Positions 1 to 12,506 of a DNA stretch of 64,000 bases are shown piece by piece. Every line of letters starts with the position of its first letter. Positions within the stretch are counted from its first letter, which is position 1. Origin of the DNA: Vandiemenella viatica (taxonomy: Eukaryota > Arthropoda > Insecta > Orthoptera > Morabidae); contig JARYHS010008074.1 in the NCBI GenBank assembly GCA_031002005.1, positions 345,550,932 through 345,614,931 of the forward strand. The letters run 5' to 3'. Below the pieces are notes generated by a model. That model had not been told where the DNA came from and ran no database searches. It was given only the letters and a program-made list of their open reading frames with translations. Position numbers and translations under genes: made by a program.

Positions 1-160
1 TCTTGGCTTCATCGTGAGGATGGATGAAACCTCTATTAAAAAAAACCTCAACCTCAAGGTCAGCCACATGCCGAGGAGGTGCATGGGTTAGAGGCAGATC
101 CTCGCTAACGTGCAACCTCAGGGGCACCTGCGCACCTCTGTTGTAGCGTTTCCTTTTAAA

Positions 161-1211
161 ATGGTTTTTACTCGTGGGACCAAAATTCAGTCTTCCACCA
201 AAACCAAAAAACCCAGTGGTACGGGTGTGCCGCAGACTAAGCTAAACACACCCAATTCTAAGAAGAGGGTGAGGGTTGATAGCCCCCTCGCTTCTGAAAG
301 TGAAAGCAACAGAAAAGTTTGTTAGCTCGGGAACGTTTTTGTTATTATGGACAGAGTATAGGATCATTTGAGGTGGTGTCACCTTTTTATATATCGAAAG
401 CACTAGAGGGCCTAGTGGGATCACTAAGGTCTTTTAAGAAGTTGAGGAATGGGACACTACTGCGGGAAACAACCAACAGTCAGCAGGCTACCAAACTCCT
501 GAATTGTGAGAAGCTCGGGGAGATCGCCGTAAAATGCGAACTCCATAAGTTCCTAAATTCCAGAAAAGGCGTAGTCGCCTGCCGTGATGTCATGGATTTA
601 GGGACAGACGAGCTTCTTAACGAATGGAAATCTCAGGAAGTGATAGAGGTACGTAAGATCACACGAAGGGTAAATGGCAATCTTGAAAAGACTGCCACCT
701 TTGTCCTGATGTTTGACACTCCAGTATTGCCCAAGAATATCAAGGCTGGTTACCTAAACTTGAACGTCCGTATGTCCTGGACCCAATGCGGTGCTTCCAG
801 TGCCAGAGGTTCGGGCATACGACGGCGTCATGTATGGGCAACCCCACTTGTGGTAAGGGTGCACATGAACCAGGTGTGAGTTGCACGCTGCCGTCGGTAT
901 GCGTCAAATGCTCCGGGTTGCACGCTTCATGGAGTAGGGAGTGTCAAGTGTATCTTGAAGAGCGCAAGATACAGGAGCTGAAGACCAAACAGCGGATTCC
1001 TTACGGAGAAGCAAAGAAGGCTAAGTTGCTAGCCAATCCTGTCTTCGCAACTAGCTTTGCTAAGATGGCTTCAGCTCCCGTCAGGAAACAAAGTGTTGCT
1101 ACCCAGACGTCCGTTGCAGACATGAGCACAAGCACAACGTGCTTATGTCAGTGCAAATGTGGCGCAAGAGCCAACAAGGTCATAAACATCCAAGACTGCG
1201 GACGTCGGTAG
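161..1211 (+). pseudogene. ORF1 (gag-like, CCHC zinc knuckles) of the I-clade LINE, frameshifted
   Basis: ORF1 proteins of I-clade LINEs bind the element's RNA. The start at 161 opens a basic, Lys/Ser-rich N-terminus (MVFTRGTKIQSS). A stop follows at about 323, and the frame then shifts into 319-879 and again into 786-1211. The last segment carries three zinc knuckles: CFQCQRFGHTTASC, then CGKGAHEPGVSC, then CVKCSGLHASWSREC. A charged stretch (EERKIQELKTKQRIPYGEA) comes next, in the usual place for I elements. At least two frameshifts separate the segments, so no intact protein is made. The same start codon in the partner copy is at 39653. Confidence 0.75.
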
Positions 1212-1616
1212 CAACACGTCTGCGACCTCGATCACTCCAGCAGCAGATTCAAAGGCCCCATCAGCAGTAACAGTCAAGGTAACCGCTCCTCCTGTTCCAT
1301 CACGTACCACGACCCCAGTAGCAATACCGGTGGAAAAGGTGACCAGAGGCTCCGTGGTCCAAAATTTAAATATACGGATCCGACTCGGTTTGTATAATCG
1401 CCCTCTTCGTCCCCTCCCAGACCATCAACTAATAGGGAGAAGAAGGGGAAGAGGCAGCGAAAGAAGAAATCTACTCAAGGCTTGGAGGAAAACGAGTCAG
1501 AGAGTTCAACCTCATCTTCAGAGCCGTAGGAGACCGAAATACTGGTGGACGAACCTGGTCCCGTTCCTCAGCAAGAAGTGCACCTGGACCCACCCGGGTA
1601 AAATTAAAACGGCCAG

Positions 1617-4600
1617 ATGGCTCCCATACTTCAATGGAATGTTAACAGATTTACGGCTCACAAAGAGGAGTTACAACTCTTAGCACGGTCTAATCCATTG
1701 TCTCTGTCTCTAAGAGACACATTTTAGACTAACTCATCAACCTGTGCTAAGAGGTAATAACATATTCTGGAAGGACAATATCAAGGGTGATCGAACAAAG
1801 GGCGGAGTGGCTGTGGTGATCCAGAACACTGTCCACTCCGAACCTGTAGATCTCACCTCTCCCTGGCAAGCAGTAGCAGTAAGAATACATGGACCTGTAC
1901 AATTTACAGTATGCTCCATCTACCGCCGGGATCACCAGAGTATTTTGGTGAACTTGCTGATTTATTGTGGCAAATTTCTCGACCCTTCTTCCTGTTGGGA
2001 GACTCTTAACACGCACAATACGCTGTGGGGTTCGACGACCGATTGCCGCAGAGGTCGGGAAATTTGTAGATTCTTGGAACAAGAGGAGATTTGTATCCTT
2101 AACACCAGTCAAATGACCCAATTCACTACTGCTTCCGGTACGTCCTCTGCCATTGACCTTTCTTTTTGGTCTCCTTCAATTGCGGACTCCATGCAATGGG
2201 AGGTGGATCGCGACCTTCATGGAAGCGACCACTTTCCAATATGGCTGCACAGAGTTCGAACGTGTACGAAGAAGCACCCACCGCAAGTGGAATATCAGCA
2301 GAGCTGACTGGCAGCTCTACCGTCGTTCAATCACACTCCAATACCACCAGACCATCGAGGAGAGTGTAAAACATTTTACAGAAGTGATTCACCACGCAGC
2401 TGATATCTCCATACCTGGTAGCTCAGGAGCCCTGCGAAGAACGCCAGTCCCATGGTGGAATGAGGAACACCTGACAACCTCGCAGCTTTGAGTTGCTAGA
2501 GCCAAGGTGCGTCGAGTGATTAAGGAGAGCAAGAGAAGTTAAAGGCAGGCCTTTGTGAGCAGAATCAGTCGTTCCACATTATCCAAAGTATTGGAGTCCA
2601 TCCGCCGTATATCTGGAAGGTACTCTCGATCGCCAGTATCTGGATTATTGGATCGGGCGTATAATCACCGACGAGCTAAGCATAGCGCAGCTGATGGCAG
2701 TCGTTCGCTGCTATTACTTCGTCTGCCAGACTGGAACCCCGGTTTCAGGATCGAAGAACTGCTGCCGAAAGACATATTCTTAGCTTTGACTCTACGGAAT
2801 TTGACGTACAACATCCCATTTACGTTTTGGGAATTGGAGTCCGCCTTAAACAGCACGCCACGCCAGGACCCGACCTGATCCAGTACCAGATGCTGAGGCA
2901 TCTTAGCAGAGATGCTAAAGAGTACCTTCTACGTATTTTAACAGCATATGGACGGGAGGACGATTCTCCGACTCGTGGAAAGAAGCAACGCTAATTCCTA
3001 TCTTAAAACCCGGGAAGGACAAACTATTGCCAGGTAGTTATGGAAGAATTGCCTTAACAAGCTGCGTCGGGAAGACACTAGAGCGGATGGTCAACCGCTG
3101 CCTTGTCTATTGTCTCGAATCCCGAAACCTATTGAGTCGCTTTCAGTGTGGATTTAGAAAGTTCTGTTCCACCTTGGACAACCTGATCCTGCTGGAAGCG
3201 GCGATACAGGACACCTTTATTTGCAACCAACATCTTGTCGGCGTGTTTTTTTGACATAGACAAGGCCTACGATACTACCTGACTGTATGGTATTTTAAAA
3301 CAACTCCATGAGTGGGGTTTCAGGGGAAACCAGCCCCGTTTCATACAGTCATTTTTATATCAGCGTTGCTTCCGGTACCGAGTCGGTAGGGAAGTGTCAG
3401 ACGTTTTTATCCAGGAGAATGGTGTTCCTCAGGTCTCAATTTTAAGTGTTATTCTCTTCGCTATTGCGATTAACAGCATTTCAACTGTAATAAGGAGTCT
3501 GATACGGTACTCCTAATATGTTGATTTTTTAATTTTCTGTGCCTCATCTAGCCTGAAAAGCATTGAACGGCAGCTGCAGCTTGCGCTGAACAGGCTGGAT
3601 GAATGCTCAGTGTGTACTGGTTTTCATTTTTCTGCTGAGAAAACCCAGTACGTACTTTTTACTCGATCTCGTAGCCTTTTACCAGAACCTCGCCTTACCC
3701 TGAGGAACACCGTTTTGAGTTTTAATTAAAATATTTGTTTTCTGGGCCTCATATTTGACAGTAAGTTAAGCTGGCTACGACATCTCAAAGATGTGAAAGC
3801 CAAAGCCTTAAAAACGCTAAACATTTTAAAGTGCCTTTGTGGCAGGTCATGGGGTGCTGACCACTCCTGCAGGCTAAAATTTTACAGAGCCTTTGTACGG
3901 TCGCAGTTGGAGTACGGTTGCATTGTCTACAGTTGTTCGGCACGGGACACTAATCTCCGTATACTGGATAGTGTCCACCATGCAGGAGTGCGTCTCGCCA
4001 CAGGTGCATACCGCACCAGTCGGATACCCAGAATTTGTGCTGAGTCGGGCGTGCCACCGCTTTCCATCCGCCAGCGTCTCCTCGTGGTGCGACACTATAC
4101 ACATATTGCCAACCCCCTGACAGTCCCATGTAATTTTGAACGGCTTTACACCAACCGTCGAAGAGCAACCAAACCGTTCAGCTATCGTACAAAGGGTATC
4201 TTAGAGGAATATGATTTTGAGAGTCCCTCTCTTATTCACCAGGGTTGGAGTAAATCTCCTCCCTGGCTTTTAAAGAGGCTCAGAATGATTTTAGACCTGT
4301 CACGGTACAGTAAGCTGTTTACTGCTGATAGGGTATTTATTAGTCTTTTTAACAATATTTAAATGAGCATCGCGATTTTACACCGGTATTTATGGATGGG
4401 TCTAAGCAGGCTAACGGAGTTGGCTGCTCCGTAATGTTCCCTTGAACGACTGACACATTCAAATTACACAGCATTTGTAGCATATACACTGCAGAGTGTT
4501 ACGCAGTGTTAAAGTCTCTCCAGCATATGAGAGTAAGTCAGGGCCAAAAGTACATCATATGCTGTGATTCCCTCAGCTGCATTCAGGTTTTGGGAAGCAC

Positions 4601-5204
4601 ATACCCAGCAGATTGTCTTGTCCAAGACATACAGGACACCCTCTGATCCCTCCAATCTTCTGGAAAGGAGGTTGTATTCTGCTGGGTGCCTGGTTATGTG
4701 GGAATCGGGGGGAACAAGGCAGCTGGTGAAGCTGCCAAGTTAGCCAGCAACAAGGTCAGAGCTGACTTTGGTCCTTTCCCAAAGTCTGACCTTGCGTCAG
4801 CAGGTAAAAGATTTGTTTTTGACGTTTGGCAAAGGCAGTGACTGGAGGTTGAGCATAATAAGCTCCGGCTGGTCAAACTGACCATTCAGCCGTGGAGCAG
4901 CTCCTTCCAGCTGGCGAGGAGGGATGAGGTTTTCCTTACTCGCCTCTGTATAGGGCACTGTCCTCTGACGCATAGCTTTCTTTTCCGCCGGGAGGACCCA
5001 CCCGAATGTGATGCTTGTGTTGTACCTCTGACAGTGCGCCTCATTGTAATAGATTGTGTATTGTTTATAGACTACAGGTCAGACATTGGCCTGGCCAACG
5101 ATCTACCCCTGATTTTAAATAATGAGACCAGCATTGAGGCCAAGGTTTTAAAGTTTTGTGTATCTGCCAGCTTGATATCTAAAATTTTAGGTAGGTCAGC
5201 CTAG
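1617..5204 (+). pseudogene. ORF2 (endonuclease, reverse transcriptase, RNase H) of the I-clade LINE, multiply broken
   Basis: ORF2 would nick the target and copy the RNA back into DNA. The start at 1617 gives MAPILQWNVNRFTAHKEEL, the typical opening of the AP endonuclease. The endonuclease continues to about 2307 with DLHGSDHFPIW, but a stretch near 1690-1745 is missing. Reverse transcriptase blocks follow: YGRIALTSCVGKTLERMV (about 3039), FFDIDKAYDTT (3247) and ENGVPQVSILSVILFAIA (about 3418). The catalytic YVDD box reads YVDF after an in-frame stop near 3516, so one aspartate is lost. RNase H begins near 4390 (FMDGSKQANGVGCSV) and includes YTAECYAV and CCDSLSC; its last conserved Asp appears to be Gly (GNKAAGEAAK). 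The C-terminus has PLTHSFLFRREDPPECDAC, and the stop is at 5202-5204. Confidence 0.8.
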
Positions 5205-5498
5205 TTTTAGAATGGATGGGAGGCCCCTTTACAGCCAATCATCCACAGCCAGCAAGACATGCAGTGTTTTCAAGGCTTCTGTGAACCTGTTTGGCCCCTC
5301 TACAGCCACCCAAGTGTACAACAGTCTTAGGTCTTGGTATCCCTTTTAAGGCTACATCTTATTTTTGTGATTTGTTTAATTTTCTGTCTATGGTCGATCG
5401 TGCAGACAGTATTTTTAGCTTAATTTTTAACCACAGCATTTGCTGGTCATTGTTAGGGTGCTAATGACCTCGTTGACGCATCCTAAAGCCACAAAAAC

Positions 5499-5510
5499 AT
5501 GTATGAATGT
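5499..5510. repeat. 3' target-site duplication of the I-clade LINE
   Basis: The 12 bases ATGTATGAATGT follow the LINE 3' end here and also lie just before its 5' end at 39310-39321 in the other contig. The sequence beyond (AACGGAATCTTT) continues the local repeat family, as expected for an insertion into that repeat. Confidence 0.8.
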
Positions 5511-6165
5511 AACGGAATCTTTCAATCCAATTTTCACCCACTTCCAGATGTCTAATGGGTTTGAAATTTCTCATACATATTCGGGACTGATAACAATACA
5601 ATAATTTAATATCTATCTCCTAAAATTTGTTACTTTGACAGTAATTTCAAAAAGAAGATTGACCTTCCACATTTGTGTGGCGACATTTGAGCCTGTCAGA
5701 AACGCTTCCATCCATTACTTCGAGGTGAGGTCAAGTCCGTCCATTTGCTAAGCCTTTGACTATTGCTGAAAGACTTCAATAGCAATTGAATCCTTCAGTT
5801 TGTATTCATTATACGCTTATATGTATGTATCTGTGTCCTTATATATGTAGGTGAGAATGTAATGGAATCTTTTAATTCCGTTTTCACCAACTTCTAGACG
5901 TCCAAATTGATTGAAATTTTGCACACATATTAAGAACCGATGACAATGCAGTAATTTTATAACTATTTGCTGGTGTTCTCATTACTTGGACAAAATAACA
6001 GAAAAATTGTTCACCCCCGCTTCTGTGTGCGGACACACCTTTCCACTGACTCGTGATGAGCTAACGTTCCACCATTTCCTACACTTAAGCGTGGTGCCAT
6101 TGGTTTACCCTGAACTGTTGCTTGTCGAGGTTAGGTATTGTCAGAAGCAGCGCCTTCTACTTTTA

Positions 6166-7834
6166 CAGTCCCTGGCCAATGTATTAGACGCAATACAGTT
6201 TTTATGCAAATTTTGATTTGAACTAACGAAATTTTTTTTTAATACATAAATTGTGATAAAATGATTGTATAGTCTACTTGATATCATAGGTAATATAACA
6301 AATAAATAAAACTTAGTATTTGAAAATGTTTTATTTCAAATAATTACGAAAAATTAAAATATAGTTTTCATATCTTGTTGAGCCACCTTTTGCAGCTATG
6401 AGAGCCTTAATACGACGCCAAATGCTGTTGATGCAGGACTGTACTGTGCCGTGAATTTGTGGATGTTGATACCACACATGGATAATCTTCTCTAAGAACT
6501 GCGTTTTTGTTGGAATGACATCTGTTGCCACCTCCGTCTTCATGAGTTCTCATACATTTTCTATAGGGTTCATGTCGGGACTATTACCTGGCCAGTTCAA
6601 AAGAGGGGTATTTTGTTCCTTCAGAAAGGTTTTTACTGACCTGGCTGTGTGACAGGGAGATCCATCCTGCATAAAAAATAAATGGTTCCCCATTCGGGAA
6701 CCATTCTCTGACCTGCAGTTTTAACTGTTTTTGCAGGACTTCATTGTACTGGTCTTGCCTCATTATGCCTTTAACCACATGAAGACGTCCTGTACCCTTG
6801 CCACTGATGACAGACCATATCATCACCTTAGTTGGGTGTTTTGCAGACTGAATAATGCAGTCGGGATGAATTTTTCTCCTTCGACGGTGCACATGCTGAC
6901 ATTTGTTAGTTAAAATTTCAAACGTGCTTTCATCGCTGAAGCATACCTTTAAAACTCAAGAAACATAATTAATATACTATGAATAAATGTACATAGGTTC
7001 TATCATATCGTAAATAATAATTTTAAAGTTAAATTACTGATCTCCAGAAGTCCACATCCTTATCACACCACTGTTTAGCCCACTTCAGGCGCTTTGCTTT
7101 AATTGCGGCTGTTAACTTGGATTTTTTAGTGGGTCGACAGGCCTTGAAATCAATATCCTTCAACATTCTGCAAACAGTGCGTTCAGATGCATTCACATTA
7201 GCCTCTCACAGTTGAGATTTTATCAGTTTCGTTGTTGCAAATCTGTTTTCTAGGCAAATTCTTTGGAGAAATCTTTGTGGCCTTGGGGTGAAAATTTGGC
7301 TTTCTTCCACATTTATTCTTCCTTCTGGGGCTCAATTCTTCAACTGAATCAATTTTCTTCTTTATCCCCCTCATGCTAGCTTCTGACATTTTCAACCTAC
7401 GTGAAATTTCCCGATTGGAATACATTTTCCTATTAATGAGGACTTTGATCTCAGCTTTTTAACGTGGTTAAATATCCCATCTTTTGCCAAATTTTAAAGG
7501 TCACAACTAGTAATATCAGGTTTTTAAACAATCACTTGTGATGTGGATATTACGAAAATGATGTAAAAGTGCACAAAGTAACAGACCAATTACATGTGAT
7601 AATACCACTGAACAAGTCCATACCTATAATGCTGTACTCTGCCCACTGATGCCTGCAATAAGTCAACAATCCAATGTCATGTAACAATAGATATAAAATT
7701 CAACAATATAATAAGTGCCCTCAATAACTGTTATAAATTTTACGATTAATTGCATGAAAAATAGTACTTGACACGTAATTATTACAAATAATGTTAAAGA
7801 TTTGCAGTGCATCTAATAATTTGACCAGGGACTG
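6166..7834 (-). mobile_element. Tc1/mariner-type DNA transposon, complete ends, dead transposase
   Basis: The element is 1669 bp, flanked by TA at 6164-6165 and 7835-7836. Its terminal inverted repeats of about 27 bp start CAGTCCCTGGCCAA on the left; the right end reads inward as CAGTCCCTGGTCAA, and both continue with ATTAGA. TA target duplication and CAGT termini fit the Tc1 family. A frameshifted transposase lies on the minus strand. The insertion splits the repeat array described for 5511-9515. Confidence 0.9.
6331..7480 (-). pseudogene. Tc1-type transposase with a probable intron, frameshifted
   Basis: A Tc1 transposase binds the inverted repeats and cuts with a DDE catalytic domain. The start at 7480 gives MGYLTTLK, a frameshift follows, and the helix-turn-helix part resumes (MYSNREISRRLKMSEASMR, about 7425). 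A basic GRKP-type segment (RKNKCGRKPNF) comes next. The catalytic domain begins with VCFSDEST at 6946, directly after a probable 91-bp intron (6947-7037, GT to AG). It continues with VMIWSVISGKGTGRLH. The second catalytic Asp region is damaged: the frame reads FYAGWISLSHS where MQDGSPCH would be typical. The C-terminal part lies in another frame at 6331-6543. The protein cannot be made. Confidence 0.8.
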
Positions 7835-8587
7835 TATACATGATGAACGTAAGTCCCGCCTTTTGCTAAGCCTCTCACTTGAGTGTAATATGAGCGGTTC
7901 ACTCTCATTACTCAACTAGCTTTGAATCCATGGAAAAATGGCTGCAAGACTTCAGTAGCAGCTATATCCTTCTGTTCGTATTTGCTTAATACTTCCAAGT
8001 CTGTTTCTTAATCAGTGACGCCGAAACAGGTAAACCAATTTTCGCCATTACATCTATGCCAAAAGTGAAATTTTCATTTTGTTTTAAATACATAATGTGT
8101 AGACGATCGGTCTGGTTTCTAAACTCTATGATCCAGTTCAGAGTACAAATACCAACGAAAGAAGGAATTTTTAAGAGTTGTGTTTGATCAGGTGAGCTAT
8201 GCCAGAACATTTTGCGGCTCAAATTCCATGTTGAAACTGTAACTCCCAGAGGAAAGGAACTGGTCGTCCTGCCTCTGACACAATGGCATACGACTTGTGC
8301 ACTAACTTATTTTTTTTATTGTAATGAAAATATTTTCAATAGTTAAGGCATAAACTCTGTTAGATGTGTTTCATGGTAACGTCATTGTTTTTTTAACACG
8401 CTTTTAATAACTCGTAGGAATGTAATGGAACTTTTCAATTATTGAAATTTTGCACACGTATTAAGGAACGATTACTATAGAATATCATATCTATGTCCTT
8501 GTGTTCTCTTTACTTTGACAGTAACAACAAAAAAGTAGTGTAACCGTCACGACAGATGTGGCTAAATGTCAATGACTTTCAGTAGCA

Positions 8588-8660
8588 GTTTGGTGGCTTA
8601 GGTGGTTAAGGGGCAAGAATGCCAACCGCACTGTACCCGCTTCGAATGGCGGTTTCGGTT
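8588..8660 (+). repeat. tRNA-like SINE head (possible)
   Basis: The text TGGCTTAGGTGG resembles a Pol III A box, and CGCTTCGAATGG about 40 bases later resembles a B box. A SINE inserted in the repeat array would explain this. The B box is imperfect and no clear tail or target duplication was found. Confidence 0.35.
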
Positions 8661-9515
8661 ACTATTTTTGCGCACCTTAGAGGTGACATTCATCTGAGGC
8701 ATAGCTTTGCATTAGCTTGACTTGTATGTATGTGTAAATGAGTGAATGTAATGGAATCTTGGAATTCAGTTTTCATCCACTTCCAGATGTCCTAGTTGTT
8801 GCACATGTATTAAGATCTGGTAACAATACAATAATTTTGTGGCTATGTCCTGATATTCTCCTTACTTTGACAGACAATAGAAAAACTGCTGAATGCAATT
8901 GCATCTTTAATTTCAATGTTCACACACTTCCTGACGTCCAAATCTTTGATAATTTGCACATGTATTTGGAACAGTTGGCAATACAATAATTTCATATGTA
9001 TATTCTGGATTTCCCATTACTTTGACAGTAATAACAGAAAATTGTTGACCTTCCACTTTTGTGCGGCGACAGTTGAGTCTGTCAGATGCACATTCTTCCA
9101 CTAATTCGCGGTGAGCTCAAGTCCAAAATTTTGCCAAACCACAAGAGTTTTGAGTCTGGGGAAAACTGACTGCAAGAAGTCTATAACAGTTAAATGCTTC
9201 AGCTCACCCACTTCCTGAGATCCGAATTCTTTGAAATTTTGCACATGTATTGGAAACCGATAGCAGTACAATAAGAAATTCCCATTACCTTGACAGTAAC
9301 AACAGAAAGTTGTTGACCCCTTCACTTTTATGAGGTAACAGTTGAGCCTGTCAGAAGCGTATGCTTCCACTAATTCGTGGCGAGCTCAAGACCTAACTTC
9401 TGCTAAGCCCTCATAAGAATTTTGTCTCCAGGAAAAACTGGCTGCAAGATGTCCACAGCAGTTTAATCCTTCAGCTCATATTCATTTAATACTTTTAAAG
9501 TCGGCTTCTTGTCAA

Positions 9516-11304
9516 GGCTCACAGAGTAGGGTATACTCGTCTACTGCAATTGATATGACGGAAGCTGATTTAATACCTTCTACTCAGTCACTGGGTGACA
9601 TTCGTTGTGAACACGTACGGAGCCTAATGGCCTGTTTATCTAGCACTGAAGAAGCAGATGCTGAAATATTGTGCATTTGTTTGTCAACATAAGTGTTCCC
9701 TCTCATCCATCGCAGCCGTCCACTTTGGTATGTGGTGGGTTAATTTCCCTTTCCTTTATTATGTATATCGCCTAGAAGCCACTTCCATTTTCATTAGTTT
9801 CAACTTGTTCGTCAGTTATGTTTGAGGTTATTTTATGGCTTTAGCAGACAATGGATTACAATCAAATTTAATTGAAATGTCAGCTTTGTTTTTAAAATCT
9901 GCAGATTACTTTACTTTTAATGTACTCTCCATCTGTAAAATGTTTTCTTGTCTTCGCGATTTTCTGGCTCACTATGATGCTGACAGTGATAATGTTATAA
10001 GCATATTGCAGCAAGCTATTAAATGTAGCGGCCAATTTTGTCAAACTTTATTGAAGTTCTTCCACTGCTTTCTTTCGCTTATCACCATGGAATATATTGT
10101 GGAAAATCAGCCATGCTTTATTCGTGCCTTTCTACATTCGATTTCTAATCATTTGTAAGTATTTCTTAGCAGTTAAGACACATGGGAATACCTTTTGAGT
10201 TCACAATGAACGCAAAAGACTCTAGCCATACACTTTTGAATTCCTAACACTCGTCTACTGCTACTATTATTGTCGGTAAAGGTGTATGATGAAAAACATT
10301 ATTAAAGAGCTGCAGTTTGCCGACCCCTGCACTATAGGAAATAAGTTGAAGGATTCCAAGTGATTTTAAACTAGAGAGATTTTGAAGATGGGGAACTAAT
10401 TGAAAGAGCATAAAATTTCAGTAAGAAAACCCTATTTGAATAGAAGAATAAATAAGAAAGATATTTAATTTTGAAAGATAATTACACATGTGGTAGAATC
10501 TAAGACTAAAAAAACCATCTGATATAATATCTAAAGGATAGGTCTAAACAGAATCTCAAACAAAACAGAAAATTAAAAGAAATAGTTCGTGATAACTGCA
10601 CGAGGGATTATATACTTTTGGAATAAAGGAAATTTTTAAAATAGTAAATTTCTGACTTCAATAATTAAACTAGTAGGAATTAGAGATAATTTCTTATAAC
10701 AAAAAAAATGTTAGAAAACATTCAAACATCGAGATTTAATCATATGGCAGTCTGTTAACAGTGTGAATGCAATCTGCATCAGTCGGTACATGATATTGTT
10801 GTGTGGTACTTAGAATCATTTCCATGGAAGCAGTTTTGGGTGATAGAATATTTTGACTACAAATGGAACTTCGAAAATTTTCAGTCACAAATAGTAGACC
10901 TGTGGCTTGTTTCTACTAAATATTTCCTGAAGTGAACTTTAATGATGCATAGTTGTTGACAAATTTTATCAACAATATTTTGGAGTGGTTTAAGATTTTA
11001 ATATGAATGACTGAATGCTGTAATACTCACTCAGTTAATCTGCAGTCTTCAATTTTTGTTGGAACTCTGTTAAACATTCAGATTAAAGTTTGTATTTATT
11101 TCTGATACCGTCGGTAACTTTAACTTATGCAAATAAACTCAATAAAATAATTTTCTCTTGAAGCCTTTCTAACAATAGACGATTTGCTCAGTATTGCACC
11201 TTATAGTGATACCTAACTTGCAGAATAATTTTCAGAAAGCTGGAAAGTCATTATGTTACTGAAGACCCATGCTGTTCCAATCATATTAAGGGAATTAAAA
11301 ATGA
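9516..11304. other. Unassigned region
   Basis: No transposon ends or recognisable protein motifs are seen, apart from the weak exon candidate at 9835-10154. The DNA from 10380 onward is AT-rich and has no long frames. Confidence 0.5.
9835..10154 (+). CDS. Weak candidate first coding exon, unknown protein
   Basis: An open frame of 107 codons starts with MALADNGLQSNLIEMSALF, and an in-frame TGA lies four codons upstream. A strong splice-donor-like GTAAGT lies at 10155-10160, overlapping the frame's own TAA, so the frame could be a first exon ending at 10154. The predicted peptide is helical and rich in Phe, Cys and Leu (KFFHCFLSLIT). No family is recognised. No downstream exon was identified and the region is otherwise repeat-like, so chance is a real possibility. 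Confidence 0.2.
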
Positions 11305-12506
11305 CTAAACGACCCGTGCGAAAATTTCGCGAATAAAATGCGATGAATAGCGAGGTTGAATGCTTGTAATATGAAAAGTAGAACCGTACTTTTGTGGCAA
11401 ATGTTTATTTTTTTAGGGTAATAGGTACGCATCAAAATACTTACAACAAATTACGAAAACAGGAAAATTTAAAACACTCTGTATTTACGACAAACTGTCA
11501 CTGACCATAACAGAAAATAACCAACCTGAACAAAATACACACAGCACATCAACATGTGTTGCTGTGCGAATAAAATGTTTACATTTTAATTGTATAGCGA
11601 AACGAAAGTGTTTCCATAAAAGAAAAAAATCCGAAAAGCTATTTATTGAATAAAAAAAAGTTTATCTGCAATCTAGTGACTTGGCTCTGAACTTTCTCAT
11701 ATGCGCTACCAAATTCCGAAACATTCCTAATCCTTAAAACAATATGATATTTATCGATTACAGCTAGGTATTGAAGAAGATAAATGGCTTGTAATAATAA
11801 TAATAAACCACGCTGTAGAAATATTATTGATACTCTTGCCCTTTAAAGGTCGAATTCCAAAAAGTTTCTTTATAAAATATGGTGTGACTAAAGCAGTCAC
11901 CTTGGTCTTTAAAATGATACATCATTTATCAATTTCGGGTATTTATCAAGCTAGGTAAAAAAAAAAAAAAGGTTCTTGAAATGATGATATTTTTGCTCCT
12001 TGCGGGTTGAATGAATTTGGAGAAAGTTTTTTCTATAAATATGATGTGACCAAAGCCGATAATTTAATATTTAAAATTATACCTCATTTTTTAATTTCGG
12101 TTGGGTATTAAGGGAAATAAATAGCTCGTGACAGAAATATGCGTTGTAGTAATATTAATACTTTTGCCCTATAAGGTTAGAATTTTGAAAAATTTCTTTC
12201 TTAAAATGTGGTTTAACAGAACCTGAGACCTTACGAAGACCCCAATCTTTAAAATGATATCTCGTTTATCATTTTGTTTAATTATCAAGAGAGATAAAGT
12301 ACTGGAGACACAAAAAAGGCATTTTAGAAATACTGATATTTGTGCCCTTTAAGAGTTAAATTCAGAAAAATTCAATTCTAAAATATAATGTTACCACAGC
12401 GGAAACCTTAATTTTTAGAATGATACCACATTTATCTATTTCGGTTAGATTAATCTAGATAAATGGCTCATGACACAAAAATGCGTTGTAGAACCATTTA
12501 TACTTA

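Larger units (their letters stand above)
1..5498 (+). mobile_element. I-clade non-LTR retrotransposon (LINE), 5' end outside window
   Basis: This is a nearly full-length LINE whose 5' UTR, ORF1 and ORF2 are all recognisable but broken by frameshifts and stops. The order is a gag-like ORF1 with three zinc knuckles, an AP endonuclease, a reverse transcriptase and an RNase H domain. That combination, with RNase H after the reverse transcriptase, is characteristic of the I clade. The missing 5' end (about 170 bp) is present in the partner copy at 39322-39923, which starts directly after the same 12-bp target-site sequence that follows this copy at 5499-5510. The 3' end has no long A tail and finishes in an A-rich stretch at about 5498. 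The element is dead: the reverse transcriptase catalytic motif and the RNase H motif are both damaged. Confidence 0.85.
5511..9515 (+). repeat. Array of degenerate ~300-350-bp repeat units (unclassified)
   Basis: Six or more diverged head-to-tail copies of one unit are visible, beginning near 5503, 5855, 8405, 8740, 8900 and 9195. The consensus opens AATGGAATCTTTCAATTC, passes through a block like GAAATTTTGCACACGTATTA, then ATTACTTTGACAGTAACA, and ends near AATCCTTCAGTTCATATTCA. The array is split by the Tc1-type element at 6166-7834. The LINE at 1-5498 is also inserted in a copy of it. No coding potential is seen and the family is not recognised. The piece before 39310 in the other contig (ATTAGCTTGTCCTGTATGT) is the start of a unit. 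Confidence 0.65.
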
